From the NCBI GenBank assembly GCA_036426205.1, contig CM071573.1:74701043-74765042 (forward strand): 64,000 nucleotides of DNA, given 5' to 3'. A program made the position numbers and the translations under genes. Under the pieces are notes generated by a model. It did not search any database and was not told the DNA's origin. It worked only from the letters and a program-made list of their open reading frames with translations. Numbering within the stretch: the stretch's first letter is position 1; every line of letters begins with the position of its first letter. This document shows, piece by piece, positions 20,521-32,456 of the stretch. The DNA is from Ascaphus truei. Taxonomy: Eukaryota; Chordata; Amphibia; Anura; Ascaphidae.

Positions 20521-23500
20521 ATAAAGCTGCTGGAGGATTTCACAATGCAGAAAGTTAATCTGATGAATGAGCCTAAGTAAAGGCAATTTGTAACTAGGGA
20601 AGAATTGCCTAGACATGGGGGCTCAACTTTTAAAAGAAGGCAGATGTCTTTGTTATGCCTAACCATGCACATTTAAAGTGTAAAATGAAGAAACCCTGCT
20701 TTTTCTCTCAAATTACTTTCAAACAACTGTGCATATTGGTGTAATGCCTAGCAAGATATAATGTTTGCAAATGTTTACTATGGGTTTTGTCTGTGATTAT
20801 GAATGTTACGTTTATTCTGCAGGGTTTTCAAAGCCTCCATTTAATGGAATATGTTTGCAATTTGGTAAATTTAGTTTTTTTTTGTCTGGTTAGCCATTTT
20901 AGCAGTGGTTGGACGACTATCAAGATTGCACCATGGAAAATGATAAGAGTTACCTCATGAAAGAATCAGGACTAATATTATGGACAAGTAAATGGGCAAA
21001 CTAATTTTTGTTGTCTAAATGCATTGGTAGCCCATCATATATGATCACTTCATATAATCTTCACTTTTCTGCTTAAAATACTTCAACACCTATTGTATTT
21101 GCAATGAAATGGATGAACTCTTGATTAGAAACATATTTAATTTTTCAATGCTAAGCCTATAAAACTAATGGTTAAGAGGGAGATAAGACTGCTGCAATGA
21201 TTCCAAAGTTACATTTATTTAGGCTTATTCTTCCAGATTGTCTTGGTAAATTTATGATGGTGAATTTGAGTTTCAACAAAAACAATCTAAATCCATATTT
21301 TGAAGTCGTGGGAACAATGCTGGGTGATTTGACAGTGGTATGTATTATTGGGAATCAGATGAAAAAGAAAAGTTATGGACCATTTGTTAAAGGAAATACA
21401 ACGTTGACCATTTAAAAAGACAAACAGTATCTACAGTTGTCCAATTCCTAATCCATCACAATACTTTTGTGTACTATTTCCACTACAACACAACTCTGGA
21501 GAATATGCCTGCTTTGGGCTTCATTATTTGGTGTTGCATATCATTGGTTACATATATCTTGGTTATTTACACAAATTGACTCCACCTAAGTGTTCTGCAA
21601 CTCCTTAGTTGTGAGTTACGTTTTAAAATGTCACAGGATAGAGTGTTACACAGCTAAGTGCTTTATATTTACTTCTACTCCATTCATTGCTCACTTGGGC
21701 TGCACCTTTCAAGCATGTGTGATGTGGGAGGAAACCTCTGTGTGGAATCCTGGAAGATTAACTAGCTGTGATAACATCTGGAAAAACAAGTTGGTTATAA
21801 CAAATGCTCTGATGCATTTCTGTGTATGTCAGGGTTTCCCAGGAGCTTTGTAAACACGATACAAATGTTTCTTAGCCAAATGGTATCAACATTTCCTGTC
21901 CCAGACATCTTTAACTTGCATTTACTGTTATTCGAGATTGGAATCGACCTTTTGTATAGTAAAACCTTCCCTCACTTTCAATATGACCTGCATTTGGTCA
22001 TTTAGCATTGGTTTCTCAGAGATAATGGGGAAGGACAGGGTTGCAGACCTGTCGGAGAGACGGGAATGTGCTCACAAGTGATATTTTTTATTTATGGGAG
22101 ACCCCTGCTTCAACTATATATGTATATGTAATGTAATTCGCAAAAAAAAAAAAATCCACCCCCTTGGATTGCCTCTTTAATGTAAGTTAAAAACAAGGAG
22201 AGTGCATTGTTGCACAGCAGTGCCATTGTGTGATATAAACATATGTTAGAGACCAAATGACTATTAAAGCTGGCACCAGGGACTCCATAAAATAGCCCCT
22301 CCCTCGCCCTCCCCAAATCATTGAACCTGAAGTTAGAGTAATATTGTTTTATTGCTGTGCCACCAATTTAAACATTACGCAGATTATATTGAAAATAATT
22401 GCAACTGGCACCATGTCGGTATGCTGGGTATGAGTGACTATAACTTTCCATTGTACAAAGAACCTGGCAGAATAGTCTCCAGTGCTGATTAATTTGCTGC
22501 TTATAGAGTATAGAATCCTTGACATCTGCAAAGTGTTTCATGCTGGGTGTTTTTCTGGAACAGGATATCTGACTGCACGTGGTTTCTGAAAGAGCACAGG
22601 AAATTTTATTCTGCCGCATGATGGTAATAACCCCATTAGATAATGTGTGTCTGTAACCGAAACAGACTGATATATTAATACTGCGTGTCCTAATGAGAAG
22701 AATGCGGACTTGAATGAAAAGTAAAATGCTTGCCAGAGCTCACAGTGAACAATTCCAAAGTAGTATGAAACTTCAGGTACCTTTTTTATTAGTTTAGTAA
22801 TGGTCTGCTGGTTACAATCTGGGCACTGTAGGTAAGATAATCTTCGTCAGAAATTCCTGAAAGTTCTAAATCTCGCTGACCCCACTTGATGCCATATAAT
22901 ACCCGCACTGTTAAACCTTCTGAAGAGAATGTTTGGTCACTCCATCTAGTTAATTTAAATTCAGATGTTTTATGGATCATTATCTCACTGTGTAATAATG
23001 GCATTGTTAATGCTCTCCAAAAAAGACATAATGTTCTTTAGTTTAACTGTACGTTCTTTGACGTTAATATATACTAAAAACTGCAGTTTTGCCCACAAAT
23101 GTTTGTTTTATCTAATGAGAAATGTGTGCATATAATAAGCTGTTAGTCTGATGGTTACCACCTATAAAATGGGGGTGTCTTCTCAATATTTGGGGCAGAA
23201 TCGCCTACCTTTGAAATTTTCACACAAACACAACATACGGGGATATACTTATTAATACCGTATATTTATTAAGTCTCCCAGCTGCAAAACTGGTGTAGAT
23301 AACTGTCCCATATTTATTAATAGAAAGTAATTACAGTAATTGGTAAAAAGCATAATATGTTCAGCTCCAGGGCCACTCTGGTTTCCGAGATACTTGCTGG
23401 TGTTGTTGCCGGAGTTCTCCCAGGGAATTAAAATGACCGTCCAGTAGGAAACAGCAATGGATGGTGATGCCGCTTCCTTTAGGCCTGTGGGACGCTTGAG

Positions 23501-23809
23501 ATTTGGGGCCATATTGGACATCTGAAAGGGGAAGGGGGAAATGGCAGTAACTACAGTGGTACATATCTATGGAACTGGGGGTCCCCTGAGCGCTGAAAAT
23601 AATGTGGCTCAGTTCTGGAGGATCCCCGAGTTCCGTTGCTTTATTTTCAGGCGATACTGCTGCTTTAAATCGGTAGTACTTTTGGCTTTGATCTGGTACT
23701 GTTGTTACAGCCACAACACCTGGATAAGTGATCCCATTCCCCCAACCACCTCTCCCGAATTGTCGCATACCAGGAGAGGTGAGCCCCAAAAAAGTTACAT
23801 TGGTTCACT
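20521..23809. other. Putative intronic sequence
   Basis: Three kilobases of AT-rich DNA with short open frames only. The 23350-23790 part is somewhat GC-richer and contains 'gggggtcccctgagcgctga', reminiscent of the palindromic foldback family at 54.7 kb, but no arms can be paired with confidence. Confidence 0.35.
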
Positions 23810-23817
23810 CTCTAGCT

Positions 23818-23996
23818 TAGGAGTGGCCAACTCCAGTCCTCAAGGGCCACCAACAGGTCAGGCTTTACGAATATCCCTGCTTCAGCACAGGTGGCTCAGT
23901 CGACTGAACCACTGATTGAGCCACCTGTGCTGAAGCTGGGGTATCCCTAATACCTGACTATTGGTGGCCTTTGAAGACTGGAAGTGGCCACCTCTA
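23818..23996. mobile_element. hAT-type foldback MITE, copy 4
   Basis: The ends are TAGGAGTGGCCAACTCC and ...AGTGGCCACCTCTA, with inverted arms. Flanking octamers CTCTAGCT (23810-23817) and CTCTATCT (23997-24004) match at 7 of 8. The target resembles that of copy 3. Confidence 0.88.
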
Positions 23997-24403
23997 CTCT
24001 ATCTACTACAGTCTATTCTCCGCAATATCCAAATGGGAATGTTTTGCAGGAGAGAGAACACTACGTTATAGACTGTGACTGTAAGGGTGACCTGCAAACT
24101 CTCCTCATATTACTATTGTTTTGTGGGTAAAGGCTGAAATATTTAGCAAAACTCTGCAGCACAACACACTTTGGTTTTTAGAGTTTGGATTTACATCACT
24201 TATCGTTGTGTTTCACTGATCTCTCCCCGCCCCCCCAGCAGATATTTATTTGATTTGTTTCCCAGGTTTAGGCTTGGAACACATCACATTTATTTATTCA
24301 CAGCTTCTCGAAGAAGCAAGACAATTGTGTTCACAGTAGAAATGTAAAAAAAAAAATGCATGTTTCTCTCTTTTTTTTGCCCTTTATTTCTGACTCCTTC
24401 GTT

Positions 24404-24924
24404 CAGGAGGGCTCAACTCCAGCCCTCAATCTCCCTCCCCCCAACGGGATGGGTTTTCAGGATGTCCCAGCTTCAGCACAGGTGGCTTATCAATCAGGCT
24501 GTTGAAGACATAAGGCCTCGGGCATGGTCAGCGCTGAGGCGTGCTGGTGCTTACCAGTGAGCCCCTACAGCCGCAATGAGAGCGGCTTTAGTAGGGACTC
24601 GCCCAAGCTTCCGGAAGCGTAGGTCTTATACAAAATTTAGATTTGGCGCTCGCCGGAGCGCAGGGCCGGTCACGTGAGCGGTTCGCCCAATGAAGGCGAA
24701 CCAGCTCCGTGATGTCACTGGACCGCCCCCCCCCCCCGCCGACACGCCCCCGGACAGCACACGGTCTAAGGCCAGGGAAAGCACTCGCTTTCCCTCAGCA
24801 CGCAATCAGGAACCATGGACGTAGCCTAAGCTACTTATTGAGCCACCTGTGCTGAAGCAGGGATACCCTGAAATCCTGGCCTGTTGGGGGGGGGGCTTCT
24901 TGAGGACTGGAGTTGAGCACCCGA
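24404..24924. mobile_element. hAT-type foldback MITE, copy 5, split by a Harbinger-like MITE
   Basis: The left arm starts CAGGAGGGCTCAACTCC and the right arm ends near 'actggagttgagcacccgag'. The 24514-24826 element interrupts the loop; taking it out joins the two arms into the usual hairpin. A C-rich run (24726-24738) lies inside the insert. Confidence 0.8.
24514..24826. mobile_element. PIF/Harbinger-like MITE nested in foldback copy 5
   Basis: The left end is GGCCTCGGGCATGGTCAGCG and the right end ...CCATGGACGTAGCC, each flanked by TAA (24511-24513 and 24827-24829). The left 120 bp are shared with 40296-40490, including 'gcagccgcaatgagagcggc'-type wording. Non-coding. Confidence 0.8.
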
Positions 24925-25390
24925 GCCTCAGAGCCTCAGTTGGATGGGAGACAGTGTGACTTTTTCTCCAGGCTGATCTGCTAGGCCATTTCTTTCACTT
25001 TGTTTTTTTTTTTTTTAAGAGCTCGAATTTCTTGCTAAATGTGGCTGAGGAAGGGAGGGGGTGAAGAGATCAGGTTACACATTCTGCAGTCCCAGAGTTT
25101 GCAACTACACTTCAAGGCTGGAGCCGTGTTGGCTAGGATGAAATGTGCAATCACTGCATTCGTTAAAGCCCTACCCCCACCTTGGAGAGGGGAGGAACAA
25201 GAGGAGATCTTGGAAAAGCTGTCGTTTTCATGTAACCAAAAATGGTTTCTTTACATTTTCTGCTGGCTGGGACACTTCTGTATCACACTAGAATCTAATA
25301 ATAATGTTTTAAGATGACATTCGTTTTTTTTGCTTTGCGGTGTTGTATTAAAACCTTTTTAATGCTAGCTGGGGCCAGTAGTTGTCTATA
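24925..25390. other. Putative intronic sequence
   Basis: No feature is recognised; poly-T at 25004. Confidence 0.3.
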
Positions 25391-25557
25391 CAAGGATGGC
25401 CAACTCCCATACAAGGGCCACCAACAGGTCAGGTTTTCTGGATATCCCTGCTTCAGCACAGGTTGCTCAGTCTTTGACTGAACCACTGATTGAGCCATCT
25501 GTGCTGTAGCAGATATCCTCAACCTGACCTGTTAGTGGCCCTTGAGGACTGGAGTTA
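25391..25557. mobile_element. hAT-type foldback MITE, copy 6
   Basis: It starts CAAGGATGGCCAACTCCC with the usual inverted arms. The right end runs into a T/G homopolymer tract (25558-25580), so no duplication can be read. Confidence 0.8.
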
Positions 25558-25584
25558 TATTTTTTTTTGGGGGGGGGGGTGGTA

Positions 25585-25690
25585 TTTACAGAGGCCCCGC
25601 CCCGCGCTGAGAGCGCGAGGCCTCTGTAATTTACTTGCCCGGTTTCAGTCCTCGTGTCTCCATGGAAACGCGGCAACATTTGATGTCAAA
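25585..25690. repeat. GC-rich repeat fragment (GAGGCCTCTGTAA block)
   Basis: 'gagcgcgaggcctctgtaat', 'ttacttgcccgg' and 'tccatggaaacgcgg' match the same ordered blocks at 18.3, 27.5, 32.2 and 35.9 kb. Ends are not defined. Confidence 0.55.
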
Positions 25691-26920
25691 TTTAGAGGTG
25701 CGATTCTTCCTAGGACCAAAGTGCACTTATTCCACTGGCATGTTTAATGGGCCTCATCTGGGTGATCGACAACTTATTTTTTTTTTTAAACTCAAATCTG
25801 AGACCTGTAAGTTTTTTCAATGTATTTTGTGAAAGTTAGGCACGGGAGGACTTTCCCCTAGCTGCTGCTCTCTTTTGGTGCGATGTCTCTGTGTGATCGG
25901 CAAGTGCTTGTACAGCCAGTCCCACCTCTTATCTTTATGTCTCTGATAAGGACAAGGTGGGATATGGGTAAAGAAAACACATTGGGGAAAAATGTGTCAT
26001 TCAGAGGCCTCTAAGACATTTAAACTGGCTGATACGGAGATTGCACCTTTTAACCCTTTGAGTACCGGGTGTGCTGCGGGGCCAGTGTGCACCCGAGGTC
26101 ATGTGACCGCTCTGACACGGGTGACGGAACAGGAGAGGAGGGACATTCCCCTTCCGTCCGCCATCATTGCAGATCGCGTCGGCTGCGATCTCCCCTGAGA
26201 AAACGAGCTGTTTTGTTTTGTTACAAAGTCATGAGGCCCCCCAAGGTGCCAGAAGCCATCCTCGGGTCACTTAAAGGGTTAAAGTCGCTGATGTGCTTGA
26301 GTTCAGCAGACCTGGAAGAAAGGGAAATTAATTTCAACAGGATGCAAATAAGTTGCTATTAATTTAAGGTTGATTTTGAATCTTTCATTAGAGCCAATTA
26401 CACTTAAGTTTGAAAATCTTCTCTTTTTTTTTTCCCACCTGCCGCGTGGGACCAGCCCTCTAAATTGCACAGCGCTGCAGACCAATTCAGGTGAAAAAAA
26501 GCTGGGAAAATAATCTTGGGTTGTTGCAGGAATTGTGTGCACATTTTGTAGCCTCTGCTTACACAGGCAGCCAGGGGTGGGGAAAGTAGACAAGTTTTAA
26601 ATAAACAACTGTTAACAACTGTTAAGAGCTTGTAATAGTGAAATAAAACAGACCCTCTTGATTTAAGTGCAAGAATAAATTGCATTGAGTGCCCTTTTTT
26701 CATGTTTTTTTTGTGTTGAACACCTCAAGCCCTCTTTCTCACTGAAGATTTTAGTGGGGAAGTTTCCCCCCCACACCTCCCCCCCCAAAAATAGCTGTCT
26801 TTTTACATTTTTCTTAGAAGCCACTTTTATTTTTATGTTTCTAAGAAATACTGACGTTTTCAAATTTATATTGTATTTAAATATTTATTTTATTATAGTA
26901 CTCTTAAAAATCAAACCGCT
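25691..26920. other. Putative intronic sequence
   Basis: No exon is recognised. A CpG-containing segment at 26060-26280 ends in 'gggtcacttaaagggttaaa' and may be a decayed repeat. Confidence 0.35.
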
Positions 26921-26926
26921 CTGTAA

Positions 26927-27660
26927 GGCGTGCGTCTGCTACAGAGACGACTTGTGGCTTGGGGGAGGCGCAATGCGGAGACGTGCCCGTGACGTCACGT
27001 GAGCGGTTTGCCCTCATTGGATGAACTGCACACGTGACCCGACTGTCTATGGCCTGCCTCATAGAAGCGTTGCCTTTTTGTTCACACCGCGTGGTTGCAC
27101 TTAGTCGTGTAATATAGTGCGCGCGTCAATTAGAATTGGCTGTGTCCAGGCCTGGCATTCTATACTTCAGCCGCATGCACGGCAGTGAGCGGTGGCGCGG
27201 CAGATCACAGCAAATACATGAAAATTTATATTTTTGCGCTTCTGCCGCGCCATGTGACACTGCCAAGCCAACTACAGTGTGGCTATCACTCTGACGTCTA
27301 TAGCTGCGCACACCACCGCTTACAAGAGGGGAGCGCAAACATTTCTCCCTGCGCCCCCTGCCGGCAGTTCCCCTCTCTCTGCGCCCCCCCCCCCACTCTT
27401 ACGTTTGCCTTGGCGGCGGCATCATGACGTCACGGTGTCATTTGACACCGCGTTGCCATGGCGACATGTAAGAAGCCGCCAGAGCCAAGGTAAGTGAAGT
27501 TTACAGAGGCCTTCGCTGCTCCCCCGGCACTTAATTTCCGTTCCTCGGGAAGCGCACGGGGCCTCTGTAAACCCTGCGCCACGTGCATGCGCAGCGCCGG
27601 GGGCGCACCCACACGCGCACCAGCGCCTACTATATAACAAGCCTCAGCACGGACGTGGCC
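26927..27660. mobile_element. Composite GC-rich MITE cluster flanked by TAA
   Basis: The outer ends GGCGTGCGTCTGCTACAG and ...GCACGGACGTGGCC are flanked by TAA (26924-26926 and 27661-27663). Inside, 'gtgtaatatagtgcgcgc' (27109) and the inverted 'gcctactatataacaagcc' (27625-27643) resemble the termini of the 14.4-kb MITE, and 27330-27570 holds a fragment of the 18.1-kb hAT-like MITE. I read this as nested insertions; the exact order is uncertain. Confidence 0.55.
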
Positions 27661-27663
27661 TAA

Positions 27664-28520
27664 AACAGAGCTGGTCATTTATACTAGAGTATTGCTGCAG
27701 AATTAACTCCTTTTACTAGCGGAGTACCTTTCTGTTGCTGCTTCAATATGTTGCTAAGCGGGACTGCAGTTTTAAACATAGATGTAATGTGTAGTGGTAT
27801 CCGAGGGGGGGGATTATGCTAATTTAAAATCAACAAAATACCATGCTGCTAATCTCTTAACCAGTGGAAGATTGTTTATAGGTTAAAGCATTTTCTTACT
27901 TTAGCCTGCTGATAACCTACCAGGATTTAGCATGAATCTACAGATAGTCATGTTGCATTGTGACAAAGAAAAACGTTGCTAAGCTTCTAATTCCAGCAGA
28001 AACACACAGTTAACTCTCTGGTGTGAACCTTTTAGGGCAGGTCATTTGCAGAAGCTCTGTTTTTTTTTATTTTTTTTGTTTAGAATGGTTTATCCAAGGC
28101 AGCAATTATGTTCTCTCCACTTTTCTGTCATGTTGTTTTTCCAAGTCCTAATTTAGAACCAGGTAAATAAATAGTTATTTTTACATAATGCTGACTGAGA
28201 ATGGGGAATCTGTGTTCTAAACAATATTGGTGCTGTTGGCAGAAACAAATTAATAATGTACTGCAGCATTTAAAGTGCTTTACAATCCTACTTCAGAGGC
28301 ACACATTTTTTTTTTTTTTTTTTTTAATTCCCAACCAGGCTACAATATCACAATTTTCCTTTTAAGCCACTTCAACCACTGTGAGGTATTCGTGCAATTG
28401 CCTCTACATCAGGGACTTAAAAGATGATGGATTATATTCCTTGGCCTTAGAATCCCAATCTTGCCCAAACTCATACTGGGTGACTGTGCCTAGGATATTT
28501 GCCAAGGATTTGTGCATTCA
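27664..28520. other. Putative intronic sequence
   Basis: AT-rich with a 19-nt T run near 28307. No exon is recognised. Confidence 0.35.
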
Positions 28521-28529
28521 AGACCTTAA

Positions 28530-28907
28530 GGCCTGGGACCCGCTGCGCTCGTTGGCGCGGGCAGCAATGTAGCGAGTTCCCCACCAGCAGGGGAATCCTT
28601 GCGAGCCGGTCCCGGTCCCCACTGGCTGCACAGCTGACTACACGCTGTGGCGCGTCAGCCGCTAGGAGACACCACAGAATGGTGTTTCCTAGCGTTGACG
28701 CGTCACGTGGTGTGGCTGTGAGCCAATGGGGAGGGGAGGCTGCGGGAGGAGGAGAGGCTTCGGGGAGCGGGGAGGAGTGTGGAGTGAAAGCAGCGTGCGT
28801 GCCTGCCTGTGTGTGCCTGTCTGTGTGCGTGTATGAGTGCGTGCATGCCTGTCTCTGTCTCTGTCTCTGTCTGTGTGTGTGTGTGTTTGAGTGCGTGAGT
28901 GCCTGCC

Positions 28908-28949
<42 letters not shown>

Positions 28950-29244
28950 AGTGCCTGCCTGTGTGTGTTTTTTTTACTTACCTGCAGCCCGTGGAGGGAG
29001 GGGGGGGGGAAGAGTAGCGGGTCCCTCCGCTCAAGCCACGCCCCCCCCCTCCCTGTCAATCCTCTCACTCCCGCCCACCTCCCGCTCCGGCCCCTCACGT
29101 CATGGCCGCGCCCCCTCACGTCATGGCCGCGCCCCCCCCGCTACGAGAAAAGTAGCCTGTAGACCGCAGATCGCGGTACAGCGAGTTGCACGCGCCGCCG
29201 GCAAGCAAGCCAGCCGTGCGGACGCGTGCAACGGGACCTTAGCC
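28530..29244. mobile_element. PIF/Harbinger-like MITE, 715 bp
   Basis: The left end GGCCTGGGACCCGCTGCGC and the right end ...GCAACGGGACCTTAGCC are imperfect inverted repeats flanked by TAA (28527-28529 and 29245-29247). The interior includes a TG/CTGT low-complexity tract (28797-28970). A copy in reverse orientation lies at 41021-41569 and shares about 270 bp near the left end, including 'gacgcgtcacgtggtgtggc'. No transposase is present. Confidence 0.8.
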
Positions 29245-29386
29245 TAACTCTTTTCCTATGATATGCAACGTCATCAACAGATGGCTTGGGTTAATAATCA
29301 GGCTCTTGGTGAAATGAAAAAGATGTTGCCGGTAACTACTAGGGCGCGTTGACACCACTCATGACACAACCAGTTGACAGTGTCCT

Positions 29387-29460
29387 CTCTAGTCCTCAAG
29401 GGTCACCAACAGGTCAGGTTTTAAGGATATCTTTGCTTCAGCACAGGTAGCTCAGTCTTA
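29387..29460. mobile_element. hAT-type foldback MITE, copy 7 (one arm only)
   Basis: Only the left arm remains: 'agtcctcaag', 'ccaacaggtcaggtttt' and 'cttcagcacaggtagctcag'. The right arm and end are missing. Confidence 0.75.
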
Positions 29461-29715
29461 AATTAGATTAAAAGCTCTACAGGGCAAGGAGTCATTGTGC
29501 CATCAAAATGTATATTTACAACCGTGCGTATGCTCAGTGCTTTTGATGGCCACACTTATACAAATGAGTTAAGGTTAATTTCATGCTTCGCTTGCACATG
29601 TACGTCAGAGCCATTATTGCACGATTGCTACAGATAGTCCCCTACTAGTCCCCAACTAAGGAATCACAACATAATGCTTGCATGTGTTTTAAAATTACTA
29701 TTTTAACCACCCTTC

Positions 29716-29795
29716 CAATTCAAACAGTGCTATTATATTATAGTGCAATTCAAACAGTGCTATTATATTATAGTGCAATTCAAACAGTGCTATTA
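29716..29795. repeat. Tandem repeat, 30-bp unit, nearly three copies
   Basis: 'caaacagtgctattatatta' starts at 29721 and 29751 with an exact 30-bp period; the third unit (29781) diverges after 'gctatta'. Confidence 0.9.
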
Positions 29796-29849
29796 AACCT
29801 TGTTACTTGGTTTAAGTACATCTTAAGAAGCAGTCCAAGCTGATGTTCC

Positions 29850-29880
29850 TACCCCCCCCACCCCCCCCCCCCCCCCCCTC
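29850..29880. repeat. Poly-C run
   Basis: About 30 nt of almost pure C. It directly precedes the dispersed repeat at 29885. Confidence 0.9.
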
Positions 29881-29884
29881 CATA

Positions 29885-30185
29885 ATATGTGCATCAATAC
29901 AATCCCCACAATGTTAAGTAATTAGCTAAGTTGCTGATCGATCCGTTCTCCTGTGATCGAACGGCGAAGATTTGGCTCGGGAATTCACTAAATGTTAGTC
30001 AGTACAGCAGAAGAGAACCCAAGATGCAAAGTTCTGTGGGAAAGATCATGTGACCAGCCAGTCACTAGATAAAGTTGGGCCACTGCTAGAAAGCGGACTA
30101 TAAGTATTTTCTCATCGTACAGAACTGATTTATTTAAAAACAAACACATGTAGGATATTGCTTAGTCTGCAGCTTTTAAGCAGTA
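29885..30185 (+). repeat. Dispersed repeat copy (short CA version)
   Basis: Ordered blocks 'gtgcatcaatacaatcc', 'gttctcctgtgatcga', 'aagatcatgtgaccag', 'actagata', 'agtattttctcatcgtacag', 'actgatttattta' and 'gtaggatattgctt' are shared with 39863-40260. The last three are shared with 6095-6290. No terminal repeats identify the class. Confidence 0.75.
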
Positions 30186-30794
30186 GTAAATATTGTTATT
30201 GCAGCATCCTGATACAGCCATTTACAGTAGCAGTCCCCCTTAAAATAAAAACCCAAGATCCCCATGACCTTCGGCATAGGCCACTATTCTCCTTCAAGCC
30301 TCGGACATGATCAAGAGGGTTAACCAGCCAATCGATAACACAAATCTTGGACGTCATAGCAACATTTTCTTTATTGATTTGACTTGCCAGGAATTAAGTT
30401 AATGTCTCAGGTAAAACCAGGACCAGTGCTTTATAACTCAAGATTGGTCTCTGCAACTGAGAGATTGCCGCACTATACTTTTCCTCCTTCAGAACACGCT
30501 GCGTGTTGTAGATTCTCTGGAATGTGTTATTGCTTTTTATGGTAAATCTAATTTTGCTACAAAGCTGGTAAACATATCAAATAATTGATCCGCTTGTTAA
30601 GGTGGGAAAGATGTCCACTTAAACTCATATTGGTGCCATAGCAAAAGGGACAAAGCTCAGCCACTGGGAGTGAAGAGGTTTTTAACAAGGCCCTGCAGTA
30701 AAAAAATAAATAAACTGTTTTACATACCATTTTATGAAGTAAAAAAAAATAAAAAAAAAATGTTTGTGCAGTGTTCACTTCCTTACTTTTTCAG
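30186..30794 (+). other. Putative 3' end of intron 1
   Basis: AT-rich. It ends in a pyrimidine-rich stretch and 'cttactttttcag' at 30782-30794, a good acceptor, with possible branch points 20-40 nt upstream. Confidence 0.45.
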
Positions 30795-30918
30795 GGCTCG
30801 CACTGGATTAATCCCTGAAGAACTTAAAAAGCAGTATGTAGATTTGCCATTTGCCATCCAATACTCTGATGACAGTGGAGATGATCCCTCCCCTTTCTCC
30901 CAGAGTTACGAGCAGTAG
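30795..30918 (+). CDS. Candidate terminal exon of an unrecognised small protein
   Basis: Acceptor 'ttacttttt-cag' is followed by an open frame entered in phase 2: 40 codons, then TAG at 30916. The peptide starts ARTGLIPEELKKQY, continues VDLPFAIQYSDDSGDD and ends FSQSYEQ; it is acidic and Ser/Asp-rich with no membrane segment. The ordinary amino-acid composition, the stop followed 118 nt later by AATAAA, and a phase match to the donor at 12331 support a real exon. I do not recognise the family. It may instead be the last exon of a gene whose other exons I missed. Confidence 0.45.
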
Positions 30919-31060
30919 TTGACATCACATGCACAAAGCCCTGCTTTCTACTAGTGAACCAGGAGGGCGAAGTGCCATAGTGCCGATAACCCTAACTGGA
31001 TTCATGTTTTTTTTTATTTTTGGCTGTTATGCCACAATAAAGTTTTCTTATTTTGAGACA
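30919..31060 (+). promoter_or_regulatory. Putative 3' UTR with AATAAA signal
   Basis: AATAAA at 31036-31041 lies 118 nt after the stop codon, followed by a T-rich stretch. This would give a short 3' UTR of about 140 nt. Confidence 0.45.
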
Positions 31061-31905
31061 TTCCTCCAGCCCTTCTCTGCAAAGCTGTGCACATCCCCTT
31101 CTCTTTTCTCCTGCATCTAACTGGACTTAACCTTCTTTTTTTTTTTTTTTTTTTTTTTTATATCATTATTGAAATCCTTGCTCTCTGCCACAGATTGATA
31201 GTGGAGAGTTAAGGTGTGCGTGTGACCTCACTTACTGCTTGGAATCCTGGGAAGGTTGTCACTAAGTAGAAACACCTTTTAGAGTTACATACTTCTCATC
31301 TGCTAAGACGTGCAACTATAAGAATATAATAGTATAAAAAATATGTGCAAGACTGGAAAAAATTACAACTTGTACCTCATTTTTCATAGTCGTCTTGTGG
31401 TAATTCTAGTGCATAAACATCACAAGATTAATCACAGGAAACAATGTACAGTATTTTGTTTTCAGTCTGATTTTGAATTTTTGTGATCGACCATGTGTTC
31501 TTTTCATGCAATATTCTTGCTCCAGTTTTGCAGCCTTTAGACATTTGTTATTTAACCCCAGAGATGTCTTTGGTGGGATTCTACAATTAATTCTTTCTGT
31601 TTACGTAGTCCATTCTTCTACAACCTTCTATGTGACTCTTATTTGTTTTAAAGGGATAGTGGAATTGTTTTAGTATGTTCTTAAAGCGTTGCTTTTTAAA
31701 AAATAATTAGATTATTAAATATAATTATTAAATGCACTGTATGTGGTGGTAATCATCAAAACGAAGTGTTACTCTTCAATTGTCGGTAGTTTCTATAAAT
31801 TGAGAAAACCATACAAATTAATGCTTTGTGAGTCTTCTACAGAATGGGAGTGAGTTATGTTATGTAATTTTGCTTTGTTGTTGCATTTGTTAATTTAGTT
31901 GTTTA
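31061..31905. other. Unassigned AT-rich sequence
   Basis: A T run of about 23 nt lies at 31138-31160. No exon or repeat is recognised. A longer alternative 3' UTR cannot be excluded. Confidence 0.35.
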
Positions 31906-31910
31906 TAAAA

Positions 31911-32165
31911 TGTTTTACAGGAAGAATACATTGAGTTACCTCTCGTTTTCAAGTATGTCCTGGGCACAGAGTTAAGATTACAAATAATACATTGTTACAA
32001 ATACAGTTACATAAGTGAACAGGGTATACATTATATACAAAACATAGCATGCACTGTTAGAGATAATATATATTATAGACGTATGCAGCAGTTACAGACC
32101 AGGTTAAAATGTGAAGACCGCTTTGGTTTTGAAAGAACTTAGACTGGTGATGGCTGTGAGAGTCT
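31911..32165 (-). mobile_element. 5'-truncated copy of the LINE tail
   Basis: 'aaaatgttttacaggaag', 'ctcgttttcaagtatgtcct' and 'ttacagaccaggttaaaatg' are the reverse complement of the LINE 3' part. It extends into the C-terminal coding part ('ggctgtgagagtctccgg') and stops at a GC-rich repeat. Confidence 0.88.
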
Positions 32166-32167
32166 CC

Positions 32168-32456
32168 GGTATGGTTGCAGAGGCCCCCCCTCTTCCCAAA
32201 GGCATTTAATGCCGGGGGATCGCGTGAGGCCTCTGCAACTCTAAACTTACCTGGATGACGTATCGCCATGATGGGACCATGTGGCGGCACGCGACCTGTT
32301 GCCATGGCAACACAGCATCAAATGATGCCGTGGGGTCACTGAGTGACGTCACTTGACGCCAGAATACAAAGTTAGGAAGGGGGCACGAGCACCGGGGAGA
32401 GCAGGCGGGTTGGGGGAGGCGGGTGGTTTTGCAGTGCTAATAGTTTGCACACCACT
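32168..32456. mobile_element. GC-rich hAT-like MITE fragment
   Basis: It holds 'gcgtgaggcctctgcaac', 'cttacctggatgacg' and 'tgttgccatggcaaca', and its right end 'agtttgcacaccactg' matches the right end of the 18.1-kb element. The left end is lost at the junction with the LINE tail. Confidence 0.55.

Noticed and set aside
28499..29247. Overlapping frames up to 172 codons
   Set aside because: They lie inside a CpG-rich MITE and its TG tract; the inverted copy at 41 kb does not preserve the frames.
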